In this document: positions 50,581 through 59,294 of the stretch, in pieces
Position numbering within the stretch: the stretch's first letter is position 1
Layout of the letters: each line of letters opens with the position of its first letter
NCBI GenBank assembly: GCA_039030395.1
Contig: JBCCEF010000027.1
Location: 1-59,431 of the forward strand
Direction of reading: 5' to 3'
Source of the DNA: Acidobacteriota bacterium
GTDB taxonomy: Bacteria; Acidobacteriota; Thermoanaerobaculia; Multivoradales; JBCCEF01
DNA: 59,431 nucleotides
Made by a program: the position numbers and the translations under genes
Notes under the pieces: model-generated
What the model saw: the letters and a program-made list of their open reading frames with translations, nothing else
Told to the model about the DNA's origin: nothing
Database searches by the model: none

Positions 50581-51096
50581 GTGCAGCGGAGCATCCTCGA
50601 AACACTGACCAATCTCGCCGAAGCGAAGGTGCGATTTCTCGTGGTAGGCGGCGTGGCGGTGGTGATGCACGGCTACTTGCGCACCACTCTGGATCTGGAC
50701 CTGGTAGTCCAGCTTGAAGAGAAGAATCTTCGACGTGCCTTGGAGGTCCTCAGCAACATGGGTATGCAGCCCCGGCCTCCCGTGCCGCTGCTGTCATTCG
50801 CTGACCCAACCCAACGCCGCCAGTGGGTGCACGAGAAGAACATGAAGGTCTTCTCTCTATGGCACCCCCAAAAGTCTGCACTCGAAGTAGATCTATTCGT
50901 CGAGGAACCGTTCGACTTCGACTCGGTCTACGCGCGTTCAGCTCCCGTACCGCTGGAAGCCGGCGGTACGCCGATTCGATTGATCGGCGTGCGCGACCTG
51001 ATCGCCATGAAGCAGGCCGTCGGCCGGCACCGCGACCTCGACGACATCGAGGCCCTCGAAGCCTTGCAAGCAGAATCGAACGAGCCCGAACCATGA
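50581..51096 (+). CDS. Nucleotidyltransferase (AbiEii/MNT-like)
   Basis: A 171-residue protein with a nucleotidyltransferase core: RFLVVGGVAVVMHGYLRTTL followed by DLDLVVQL, the GG...G and D-x-D metal-binding pattern, and a third acidic residue around SALEVDLFVEEPF. Such small NTases act as toxins or antitoxins in type IV/VII-like pairs. GTG start at 50581. The next gene, 73 residues, overlaps by 4 bp (ATGA), so the two probably act together. Confidence 0.78.
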   Translation: MQRSILETLTNLAEAKVRFLVVGGVAVVMHGYLRTTLDLDLVVQLEEKNLRRALEVLSNMGMQPRPPVPLLSFADPTQRRQWVHEKNMKVFSLWHPQKSALEVDLFVEEPFDFDSVYARSAPVPLEAGGTPIRLIGVRDLIAMKQAVGRHRDLDDIEALEALQAESNEPEP

Positions 51097-51314
51097 CTGA
51101 GCCGCGCGAGAACGACTATTCCTTTGCCGGCACCCGCCAGCGCCAGTTGCGGCTGGGCCTCGAACTGACACCGGTCGAGCGGCTCCGATGGCTGGAGGAG
51201 CGAGTGGCTGAGATGCTCGCTTTGCAGGACTGGGCGGCACAGGCTCGCGAACGTTCAGTGGAGCCCGAAGGTTCCGGATCGGCAAATCTTCAAGCCAAGA
51301 TAAAGGATCTGTAG
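51093..51314 (+). CDS. Small partner of the nucleotidyltransferase
   Basis: A 73-residue charged, helical protein (QRQLRLGLELTPVERLRWLE, RVAEMLALQDWAAQARERSV). No family recognised. It starts with ATG in the stop of the nucleotidyltransferase gene (ATGA), an arrangement typical of toxin-antitoxin or two-subunit systems. Which of the two would be toxic is not evident. Confidence 0.65.
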   Translation: MTEPRENDYSFAGTRQRQLRLGLELTPVERLRWLEERVAEMLALQDWAAQARERSVEPEGSGSANLQAKIKDL

Positions 51315-51400
51315 GGGCCGCTCGCGAGCGGCCCAGCGGTGATTGGAACGCGACCCGAGAGCAGCTCCGCGTCTACCAAACGCAGGCCCCTTGCTCCTGA

Positions 51401-51990
51401 GTGCCTTCCGCCGTTCATGCACGTCTGATCTACCTGGGCGCGGACTCCTCCGTCTTGCGGCAGTGGATCGAAGAGGTCGAGGATCAACGCGCCGTCGCGG
51501 CCCCCAGCCGGGCACGCCGGGAGGAGATGGTAGCGATGCTCCGCGCCGGCAAGGCGCACTGCGAGCCGCGTCCGCCGGCGCGGGTGCTGGCGGCGCTGGC
51601 GGATATCGGGCTGTTTCGACACGGCGGCGTGCTGCTGGGCACCGTCGCCTTCGCCAACTATGAGAACGCTCTGGGCGTCCGGTTTCCCGGAGCGATGGCG
51701 CGAACGCAGGATGTGCACATCGGTTCCGAACCGTCCCTCGCCATCGCCCTCGATCCGGAGCAGACCCAGCAGAGCGTCGAAGCTCGGCCGAAGGAAGTGG
51801 ACGAAAGTTCTTCGCGGTGCCCAGCCTCAACCACGAGGAGCCTTCGACGTCCTTCGCCGTGCGGGGGCGCGATCTGCGGGTGGATTTTCTGACCCCCGAG
51901 ACCTCCAGCCGGCGCAAGCCGGTGAAGATCCGACCCTTCGGGGTGTGGGCGCAGCCGCTCAAGTATCTCGACTACTTGCTGGACGAAAGG
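51401..51990 (+). pseudogene. Decayed nucleotidyltransferase-fold gene (GSU2403-like)
   Basis: A protein continues across two frames: the first (51401 to about 51800) reads ARVLAALADIGLFRHGGVLL, GTVAFANYENALGVRFPGAM and ARTQDVHIGSEPSLAIALD; the second (about 51802-51990) reads FFAVPSLNHEEPSTSFAVRG, RDLRVDFLTPETSSRRKPVK and AQPLKYLDYLLDE. Together these resemble GSU2403-family nucleotidyltransferase-fold proteins as I remember them. The frame change near 51800 and the abrupt loss of similarity after the DYLLDE segment indicate a broken, 3'-truncated copy. The family name is moderately certain; the frameshift is seen directly. Confidence 0.6.
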
Positions 51991-52016
51991 ATTCGAGGAG
52001 CCGATTGCCCGGCCGC

Positions 52017-53876
52017 TCACTGCCGCAACCGGCGAGCCGCCCCCCGGTCCATCACCTTCAACGCCGCCCGCAGCAGATCGCGCTCCGTGGCGATGCCGAT
52101 GAGTCGGTCGTTTTCGACCACCAGGAGGCAGCCGGTGAGGGAGCCGAGGACGCGGCGGATGGCGTCGCCCAGGGGTAGGTCCGGGGGCACTTTGAGGGGG
52201 TCGCGGTCCATCACCTCCTCGACCGCTTCGCTGCCTTCGCCGCCGCGACGCTCCTGGAGAAGCAGCAGGGCGCGGTGGGAGAGGAGACCCACCAACCGGC
52301 CGTCGGAACTCTCCACCGGCACGTGGCGGAAGTGTTTCCAGGTCATCAGCGCGGCGGCGAGGTCGACCACGTCTTCCGGCCGCACGGTGAAGACGTCGCG
52401 GGTCATGACGTCCGCTACGCAGTAGGCGCTCTTTTGCTCCGGCGGCGCCGGCCAGCGGTGGACCGGCTCGCCGGATTCCTGGTGCCGGTGGAGGACGCGG
52501 CAGATGGCGAGGGTGGGCACCGAGGGCCGGGAGTAGGCCTCGTGCAGCCAGCGAGCGCCGTTGCGATCGGCCTGGACGCGCTCTTCCAGGGTGCCGAGGT
52601 AGCGATCGATGTCTTCCCTCGGCACCGAGAGGTCGGCGAGGCCTTGGGAGGCCAGGGGAATCAACTCTTCGAGCAGGAGATCGCGGGCCCGCACCCGCCG
52701 CTCGTCGAACCACGCGAACTCGGCGCCCAGCCCGTCCCGCGCCGCCCGCACGAAGTTACCGTGCGCCTTGTCGAAGGGCAGCCGCTCGGGAATGGAGTGG
52801 GCATCGGGGGCCATGGCGTGCATCAGGCCGTAGAACAGGGCGGCGTTGGCCATCTCGTCGAGCACCGTGGGGCCGGCCGGCAGCACGCGGTTTTCGATGC
52901 GCACGTGGGCGACGCCTTCGGCCACGCCGTAGCAGACCCGGTTCCAGCGCCACACGGTGCCGCCGTGCAGGTTGAGGGCGGCGAGGGTGGGCGGACCTTC
53001 GCCGGGCGGCTCGACGTCGTCGACCAGGACGATCGGGAAGCGCGCGACGGAGTCGCGGAAGAGCTCTACCGGATCCTGCAGCCAGTCGCTGCCGAAGGTC
53101 ACCCGCGGGTGTTTGCCGCGCATGCGCTCGGCCTCGGAGCGGGCGTCGACGGAGCGCTCGAAGAGGGCGACCCGGGTCTCGTGCCACAGCCGCTGCCCGA
53201 AGACCACCGGCGAGTTGGCGGCCGCCGCCACCATCGGCGCGGAGACGAGTTGGGCCAGGTTGTAGAGGGCCGGCAGGTTGTCGATATCGCTCTGGAGGTG
53301 GAGCTGGAGGCTGGTGTTGGCCGACTCGAACATGACGTTGTCGGGCTTCAACTCCAGCAGATCTTTGCCGCGGATGAACACCGAGAAGGCCTCGCCGCGC
53401 AGCTTGACCAGCGCGTCGTTGAGCTGCCGGTAGCGCGGCTTCGGGGTCATGTTGTGGAGGCCTAGATCCTCGATCCGCAGGCTGGGGAGAATGCCCGTCA
53501 AGAGGGGATCGGCATCCACCGCCGAGGCCGCCCGGGAGACCTTGTCCATCACCTCGTCGAGTTCCGTTTCGATCGAGCGCAGAAAACTCCCGCCGAGGAG
53601 CCGCGGGGGCAGATTGGCCTCCAGGTTGAAGAGGGCGAGCTCGGTAGTGAGGCGATCGTCGGAGGCCTGTTCGAGAACCTCTAGCGCCTTGGGCGCCGGC
53701 CGACCGTCGGCGCCGATCAGGAACATCTCCTGCTCCAAGCCCACCCGCTGGATACCCGACTCGATGCCGCCGGCGGCGATCCATTCCTCGAGGGCGCGCA
53801 CCTCCTCCAGCATCGCCCGGGTAAAGGCTCGGACCCGCTGGTCGTCGATCTGTTCACTGACTTCATGCCGCCCCAT
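52017..53876 (-). CDS. Glutamate-cysteine ligase-like protein fused to CBS domain pair
   Basis: A 619-residue protein. About residues 35-440 belong to the GCS2/glutamate-cysteine ligase fold: RVGLEQEMFLIG (metal-binding Glu), DRLTTELALFNLEANLPPRL, RIENRVLPAGPTVLDEMANA. About residues 480-610 form two CBS motifs (VADVMTRDVFTVRPEDVVDL with HVPVESSDGRLVGLLSHRAL, then VEEVMDRDPLKVPPDLPLGD), which usually bind adenine nucleotides. The ligase part could make gamma-glutamylcysteine or another gamma-glutamyl amide, with nucleotide-responsive regulation by the CBS part; that link is inference. ATG 53876. Confidence 0.85.
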   Translation of the reverse strand: MGRHEVSEQIDDQRVRAFTRAMLEEVRALEEWIAAGGIESGIQRVGLEQEMFLIGADGRPAPKALEVLEQASDDRLTTELALFNLEANLPPRLLGGSFLRSIETELDEVMDKVSRAASAVDADPLLTGILPSLRIEDLGLHNMTPKPRYRQLNDALVKLRGEAFSVFIRGKDLLELKPDNVMFESANTSLQLHLQSDIDNLPALYNLAQLVSAPMVAAAANSPVVFGQRLWHETRVALFERSVDARSEAERMRGKHPRVTFGSDWLQDPVELFRDSVARFPIVLVDDVEPPGEGPPTLAALNLHGGTVWRWNRVCYGVAEGVAHVRIENRVLPAGPTVLDEMANAALFYGLMHAMAPDAHSIPERLPFDKAHGNFVRAARDGLGAEFAWFDERRVRARDLLLEELIPLASQGLADLSVPREDIDRYLGTLEERVQADRNGARWLHEAYSRPSVPTLAICRVLHRHQESGEPVHRWPAPPEQKSAYCVADVMTRDVFTVRPEDVVDLAAALMTWKHFRHVPVESSDGRLVGLLSHRALLLLQERRGGEGSEAVEEVMDRDPLKVPPDLPLGDAIRRVLGSLTGCLLVVENDRLIGIATERDLLRAALKVMDRGAARRLRQ

Positions 53877-54080
53877 ACCGGCTCCTTCACGGTCGGTCTC
53901 TTCGTCCCGATGGTGTGCCGCTCGCCTCGGTGAGGCTCCCGGGAGCTGAATCAGATCATGGCACTCCGAGCATGAAGGGGGGCAAGTCGCCGGATCGACA
54001 CCCTTTCGGATGGGTTACCGAGCCACCCGAAGGGGTAGGTTGAAGGCCGGGCATCGAGAAGCGAGCGGCACGTCACCCCA

Positions 54081-54114
54081 AAGAAAAACCGGAAGCCCCG
54101 TGGGGGACTCCCGG
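54081..54114 (-). terminator. Rho-independent terminator of the lamin-tail/nuclease gene
   Basis: On the minus strand, about 30 bp after the stop codon, CCGGGAGTCCCCCACGGGGCTTCCGG in two halves folds into an 11-bp stem (two G-T pairs) with a 4-nt loop (54089-54114). It is followed by TTTTTCTTT (54081-54088). This is the clearest intrinsic terminator in the window. Confidence 0.8.
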
Positions 54115-54147
54115 TCGCGACCTACGGACTGGAACCTACCGGCGAGT

Positions 54148-57100
54148 TCAGTTCGCGCGGTGGCGGATCCAGTACTTCATCAGCGGCAGCGAACAACCAT
54201 AGCGGCGCTGGATGCGCTCGAACCACGCCGGCAGGTTGACGCTCTCGATGATCTGCTCGCAAGAGCAGCCGGCGGTGTCCGCCAGGGTGAACGGGTGCCA
54301 TGGGCTCGGACCCACGCCGTGCCCCGGACGGTAGGTGTCGAAGGTGCCGTCGGCGTCCACCAGGGCGAAGCGCCAGGGCAGCAGGAAGCGCGTCGGCACA
54401 TCCTCCGGCACCACCGTGTCGGCGCACAGGTCGTCGGCGTCGTCAATACCGTCGAAGTCGCTGTCGGAACTCGCCATCACGTACAGCACGAAGCCGTCGT
54501 GATCGGACGAGCGCAGCGCCGTCAGCGGGTCGTCGATCAGGATCCGAGCCGCATCGGAGTTGCCGCGGCCGTACTCCATGCCGGTGACCAAGGCGGCCAG
54601 GGCTTGGGAGGTCAAGGCGTGGTCGAGGGCCTGGGCGGTACCCCGGAAGTTGAAGGAGTAGCGGTCGTCCGCCGGCACCGTGAAGGTCTCCTTCACCAGA
54701 TCCGGGTTGACCAGATCCGGCCCGGAGCGCTCGTTGTCCGCCGGGTTGAAGTCGCCGGCCATCTGGCCGGTGACATCTACATAGCCGTCGGTGAACTCGA
54801 AGGCGTTGAAGTCGCCGACCACCGCCAGGTGGATGTTCGGATCCACCGTCTGGAGATCCTGCACCAACTGGGCGACGAACTGCGCCTGCTCCAGGCGCTT
54901 CTGGCGCACCCGGTTGCCGTTCGAGCCGGTGTCGTCGATACCGCCCAGGGAGCGGCCGTGGAGACCCAGCACGGCGATCGGGAAGGCTCCGCCGCCACCG
55001 ATGTAGTCACCTTCCAGGAGGAGCGGCGGCCGGTCGTTCAAGAGCGAGCCATCGACGGAGAGGATCTCCGCGGCGCCGAACTGGGTAACGGCGTTCACCA
55101 CCACCGTGTCGCGCACCAGGAAGCCGACGTCGATGCCGCCAACGTCGTTGCCCTCGACCAGGTAGGCCGAGTAGGAGACCGCCGGGTCCGCCGCCAGGAT
55201 GTTGGCGGCGAGATCCTCCAGCACTCCGAGCTTCTCGACTTCCTGCGCCGCCAGGATGTCCGGCGAGTCGAGGACGTCGACGATGTAGAGGGACAACTTG
55301 TCGAGGCGGCGCTGGTAGTCGGCGGTAGAGGCCACCGCGCCGTCGTCCTCGCTGCCCGGATCGTCCACGTCGTCGAAGAGGCGGAACATGTTCAAGGAGC
55401 CGATGGTCATCTCGCCGGCCTGGCGCGGCGACACCGCCCGCGGGATCACCGCCTCGGTGACGGTGAGAGACGTCGGCCAGATCTCGTAGCCGCCGAACTC
55501 GAAGCCCAGGACGCCGACGGCGTCGAAGGTGGAGCCGGCGGGAATCGCCGCGTTGGGCAAACCCAGGCGGTCCGGATCGAGTTCGAAGACCTCCGGATTG
55601 CCGTCCCACACGGGCAGCCCCGGTAGCCCCGGGAACTCGATGCCCGGCTCGCGGAAGGCCCGGTTCGGACCGGCCACGATGTGGACCTCGGCCAGCGGAT
55701 CCGGACCGAAGCTCTGGTTGGGGCCGCTCACCCGGCCGCCGGTGACGGACACCAGCATGCCTTCGAACCGCTCCAGTTCGGTGACCGGCACCGGCGGCGT
55801 GGGCGACGGGGTCGTACCGTCGAGCACCGAAATCGCCGGCAGCGGATCGCCGGCAGCGGTGACGGTGACGGACGGGGCGGTGATCTCGGTGAAGTCGAAG
55901 AACTCGGTCACCTCACCGGTGACATCCACCCGATCGCCCACCACCACCGTCGGCGGCGCCGAAGTGAAGACGAAGATGCCGTTCGAGGTCTCCGGATCGG
56001 CATCCGCCCGGGCGTCCGGCGTCTGGATGAAGAAGCCGTCGGCGGCCAGCGCCGTCACCACGTTGTCGACGGTGGTGACCGTCTGGCCGGCAAACGGCGT
56101 CGCCAGGCCATTGCCCTGGAGCTCGAAGATTTCGAGCACCTGCGGCGGCACGTTGGAGGCGCCCGGGGTTGGGGCCTGGGCCACGTAGACGCTGGTATCG
56201 AAGGGCGCGCCGCCGTCCGGCACCCGCGAGTTGGACTCGCCGGTCTGGTTGCCGTTGGCGCCCTCGTTGACCTGCCCTTGGCCCGGCGTGAGTACGCCGA
56301 GAAGGCCGGCGTCGTCACCGTCGTTGGTGTCGTAGACCACCGCGTCCACCAGGTTGGCGGCGGTCACCGCCGTACCGTTCGGGAAGTCCGTCGCATCGCC
56401 CTCGTAGACGGCCACCGCGTCGGCGCCGTTCTGCAGGCCGTTGCTCGGGAACACCAAGCTGACGTTCGGCACCGCGGCGTTGCCGAGCACGAAGAAGCCG
56501 GCCGGATCCGTCGAGAATCCATCCAGATCGAAGGCGTTGTAGGAGGTGTCGCTCGAACCGTTGTAGAGCACCACCACCAGGCCATCCAGCGGAGCGTTCG
56601 GCGGGCCGATCAGCTCGATGAACTCCTCGACGTCCGTCGACACCGTGTCGGCGTCCACCTCGTTGATCACCACCGCCGTCGGGCCAGGCACGTTGGACTC
56701 GCCCGGCGTTGGCGCCTGCTGCACGTAAGCGCCGGAGTCGAAGGGCGCTCCGCCGTCCGGAAGGCGCGAGTTGGAGTCGCCGGTCTGGTTGCCGTTGCCG
56801 CCCTCGTCCACCTGCGGCTGGCCCGGGGTCAGCGCCGCCAGCAGGCCGGCGTCGTCCGGATCGCCGGTGCCGTAGACCACCGCGTCCACCAGGTTGGTGG
56901 GAGTAGCGGCGGTGCCGTTCGGGAAGTCCGCCGCATCACCGGCGTAGACCGCCACCGCGTCGGCACCGTTCTGCAGGCCGTTGCTGCCGAAGGTGATCGA
57001 GACATTCGGCACGCCGGGGTTTCCGAGCACGAAGAAACCGTCGGCACTGGTCGAAAAACCGTCGAGGTCGTAGGCCGCGTAGCTGGTGTCGCTCGAACCA

Positions 57101-58386
57101 TTGAAGAACACCACCACCAAGCCGTCCAAGGCGGTGTTGCCGGCGCCGAAGAGCTCCACGAACTCACCCATGTCGGTGCCGGACTGATCGGCGTCCAGCT
57201 CGTTGATCACCACGTTCGGCGCGACCACCGGGCTATTGGTGGAGCCCGGCGTCGGCGCCTGCTGCACGTAGGTCGAGGTGTCGAGGGGCGCACCGCCATC
57301 GGGCACTCGCGAGTTGGAGTGGCCGTCCTTGTCGCCGGCGCCGCCTTCGTTGACCTGCGCCTGGCCGGGCGTGAGCACCGAGAGCAAGCCGGCGTCATCG
57401 GCGTCGCTGGTGTCGTAAACCAGGGCGTCCACCAGATTGGAGGCGGTCACTGGCGTGCCGTTCGGGAAGTCCGCCGCATCGCCCTCGTACACGGCCACCG
57501 CGTCGGCGCCGTTCTGCAAACCGTTGTTCGGGAAGACGATCGAAGCGCTCGCTACAGCGGCGTTGCCCAGCACGAAGAAACCGCCGGCGTCGGTGGTGAA
57601 GCCGTCCAGGTCGAAGGCATTGTAGGAGGTGTCGCTCGAGCCGTTGTAGAACACCACCACCAGGCCGTCGAGCATGGTGTTGGCCGGTCCGAGAAGCTCG
57701 ACGAACTCCTCGGTATCCGTCGAGGCGGTGTCGGAATCGACCTCGTTGATCACCACCGCCGGCGGGCCGGGGATGTTCGACACGCCGGGGGTCGGCGGCT
57801 GCTGCACGAAGGTGGAGGTGTCGAGAGCGGTGCCGCCGTCGGGCAGCCGCGAGCTGGAGTGGCCGTCCTTGTCGCCGCCGCCGGCTTCGTTGACCTGCGC
57901 CTGCCCCGGGGTGAGCACCGAGAGCAGGCCGACATCGTCGGAATCGTCCGTGTCGTAGACCACCGCGTCCACCAGGTTGGTGGCGGTCACCGGCGTGCCG
58001 TTGGGGAAGTCCGTCGCGTCGCCGGTGTAGATCGCCACCGCGTCGGCGCCGTTCTGCAAACCGTTGCTGCCGAAAACGATGGATACGTTCGCCACGGCGG
58101 CGTTGCCGAGGACGAAGAAGCCATCGCCGTCGAGGGTGAAACCGTCGAGGTCGTAGGCAGCGTAGGACTGATCGTTCGAACCGTTGTAGAAGACGACCAC
58201 GTAGCCGTCGAGCACGGCGTTCGGGGAGCCGAACAGTTCCACGAACTCCACGGTGTCCACCCCGGCGGTGTCGGCATCCACCTCGTTGATGATCGGCTGC
58301 GCCGCGGCCACCAGCGGCAGCACCAGCGCAAGAGCGAAGACCGCGGCCCACCGGCCGGCGGTGCGATTCAGAATCCTTGGCAACAT
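54148..58386 (-). CDS. Giant secreted protein: four lamin-tail repeats, OB-like domain and EEP nuclease-like domain
   Basis: About 1412 residues. A signal peptide (RWAAVFALALVLPLVAAAQ) is followed by four tandem lamin-tail-like domains of about 180 residues, each starting [PVN]IINE[VL]D[AS]D and containing EFVEL, LDGxVVVFYNGS, GLQNGADAVA and LTPGQ. A small beta domain follows (GDRVDVTGEVTEFFDFTEIT), as in ExeM/NucH-type extracellular nucleases. The C-terminal part (MTIGSLNMFRLFDD, LAAQEVEKLGVLEDLA, AVVGDFNAFEFTDG, LRSSDHDGFVLYV) has endonuclease/exonuclease/phosphatase catalytic landmarks (Asn, Glu, GDFN, SDHD). It is likely an extracellular DNase or phosphodiesterase. ATG 58386 has GGAGGA 9 bases upstream. 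Confidence 0.85.
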   Translation of the reverse strand: MLPRILNRTAGRWAAVFALALVLPLVAAAQPIINEVDADTAGVDTVEFVELFGSPNAVLDGYVVVFYNGSNDQSYAAYDLDGFTLDGDGFFVLGNAAVANVSIVFGSNGLQNGADAVAIYTGDATDFPNGTPVTATNLVDAVVYDTDDSDDVGLLSVLTPGQAQVNEAGGGDKDGHSSSRLPDGGTALDTSTFVQQPPTPGVSNIPGPPAVVINEVDSDTASTDTEEFVELLGPANTMLDGLVVVFYNGSSDTSYNAFDLDGFTTDAGGFFVLGNAAVASASIVFPNNGLQNGADAVAVYEGDAADFPNGTPVTASNLVDALVYDTSDADDAGLLSVLTPGQAQVNEGGAGDKDGHSNSRVPDGGAPLDTSTYVQQAPTPGSTNSPVVAPNVVINELDADQSGTDMGEFVELFGAGNTALDGLVVVFFNGSSDTSYAAYDLDGFSTSADGFFVLGNPGVPNVSITFGSNGLQNGADAVAVYAGDAADFPNGTAATPTNLVDAVVYGTGDPDDAGLLAALTPGQPQVDEGGNGNQTGDSNSRLPDGGAPFDSGAYVQQAPTPGESNVPGPTAVVINEVDADTVSTDVEEFIELIGPPNAPLDGLVVVLYNGSSDTSYNAFDLDGFSTDPAGFFVLGNAAVPNVSLVFPSNGLQNGADAVAVYEGDATDFPNGTAVTAANLVDAVVYDTNDGDDAGLLGVLTPGQGQVNEGANGNQTGESNSRVPDGGAPFDTSVYVAQAPTPGASNVPPQVLEIFELQGNGLATPFAGQTVTTVDNVVTALAADGFFIQTPDARADADPETSNGIFVFTSAPPTVVVGDRVDVTGEVTEFFDFTEITAPSVTVTAAGDPLPAISVLDGTTPSPTPPVPVTELERFEGMLVSVTGGRVSGPNQSFGPDPLAEVHIVAGPNRAFREPGIEFPGLPGLPVWDGNPEVFELDPDRLGLPNAAIPAGSTFDAVGVLGFEFGGYEIWPTSLTVTEAVIPRAVSPRQAGEMTIGSLNMFRLFDDVDDPGSEDDGAVASTADYQRRLDKLSLYIVDVLDSPDILAAQEVEKLGVLEDLAANILAADPAVSYSAYLVEGNDVGGIDVGFLVRDTVVVNAVTQFGAAEILSVDGSLLNDRPPLLLEGDYIGGGGAFPIAVLGLHGRSLGGIDDTGSNGNRVRQKRLEQAQFVAQLVQDLQTVDPNIHLAVVGDFNAFEFTDGYVDVTGQMAGDFNPADNERSGPDLVNPDLVKETFTVPADDRYSFNFRGTAQALDHALTSQALAALVTGMEYGRGNSDAARILIDDPLTALRSSDHDGFVLYVMASSDSDFDGIDDADDLCADTVVPEDVPTRFLLPWRFALVDADGTFDTYRPGHGVGPSPWHPFTLADTAGCSCEQIIESVNLPAWFERIQRRYGCSLPLMKYWIRHRAN
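56130..58300 (-). repeat. Four tandem ~540-bp repeats encoding lamin-tail domains
   Basis: Repeat units start near 58296, 57755, 57213 and 56670 (minus strand), each opening with the codons for INE[VL]D and containing shared blocks such as CTGCAGAACGGCGCCGACGC. The period is about 540 bp. The high similarity at the DNA level suggests recent duplication or gene conversion and makes this stretch prone to assembly collapse. Confidence 0.8.
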
Positions 58387-58628
58387 GAGCAAGAGTCCTC
58401 CAGAGGGGTTTCCGGATCGAACGGGATCACGACGATGTCGGGTGGCGACCACCCGAGACAGCAGTGTGCACGTCGCGCCTCGAAAATAGGGTCAAAATCC
58501 GGTCACCGGTATGTAACGATAGGCGCCGGACGAGGGGTCCACGGAGGGATCCGAAGCCGGCGATACGAGTTACTTCAATTGGCTTCAGAGCGTATCACCA
58601 CGAACAGATATAAGTACGTGTGAAATCC

Positions 58629-59294
58629 ATGCGACGAATCGACAAAGCAGAGCGCATTCGCCAGATTCTCGATGACCTCTACCCGGAGGTCCCGATTCCT
58701 CTCGATCATGTGGACGCCTACACCCTCCTGATCGCCGTCCTCCTGTCGGCCCAAACCACCGACAAGAAGGTCAACGAGGTAACCCCGGATCTGTTCGCTC
58801 GGGCGGCGACGCCGGAGGCGATGGCGCGGGTGGCGGTGGAAGAGATTCACCACCTCATCCGCCAGATCGGCCTGGCGAATCAAAAGGCCAAGAGCATCCG
58901 GCGGCTGAGCGAGATTCTGGTGGCAGAGCACGGTGGCGAGGTGCCGCAGTCCTTCGAGGCCCTCGAAGCGCTACCGGGGGTGGGCCACAAGACCGCCTCG
59001 GTGGTCATGGCTCAGGCCTTCGGCGTTCCCGCCTTCCCGGTGGATACCCACATCCACCGCCTGGCCGCCCGCTGGGGCCTCTCCAACGGCAAGAACGTCG
59101 TCCAAACGGAAATCGACTTGAAAAAGGTCTTTCCGCGAGAGAGCTGGAACAAGCTCCACCTGCAGATCATCTACTTCGGCCGGGAGTACTGCCCGGCGCG
59201 CTTCCACGATCTCGCCGAGTGCGCTATCTGCGGTTGGGCGGCCACCAAGAAGCGCATCGCAGAGGAGCGCAAGGCCAACCCTCGGAAGCGCTAG
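58629..59294 (+). CDS. nth: Endonuclease III
   Basis: A 221-residue base-excision-repair DNA glycosylase/AP lyase for oxidised pyrimidines. It has the helix-hairpin-helix LEALPGVGHKTASVVMAQAF with the catalytic Lys, and the catalytic Asp in FPVDTHIHRLAARW. The C-terminal cluster region reads EYCPARFHDLAECAICGW: three Cys in C-x9-C-x2-C and no fourth, so the [4Fe-4S] cluster of classical Nth is probably absent or altered. I chose ATG 58629; a GTG at 58620 is in frame. Confidence 0.92.
   Translation: MRRIDKAERIRQILDDLYPEVPIPLDHVDAYTLLIAVLLSAQTTDKKVNEVTPDLFARAATPEAMARVAVEEIHHLIRQIGLANQKAKSIRRLSEILVAEHGGEVPQSFEALEALPGVGHKTASVVMAQAFGVPAFPVDTHIHRLAARWGLSNGKNVVQTEIDLKKVFPRESWNKLHLQIIYFGREYCPARFHDLAECAICGWAATKKRIAEERKANPRKR

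Noticed and set aside
56130-58300. Tandem repeats as a CRISPR array
   Set aside because: The period is about 540 bp and the repeats are protein-coding domains in frame.
55681-58623. Very long open frame (about 980 codons) on the plus strand opposite the lamin-tail gene
   Set aside because: It is an antisense reading of GC-rich repeats with Val/His/Arg-heavy composition and no domain. The minus-strand frame has a signal peptide and clear domains.
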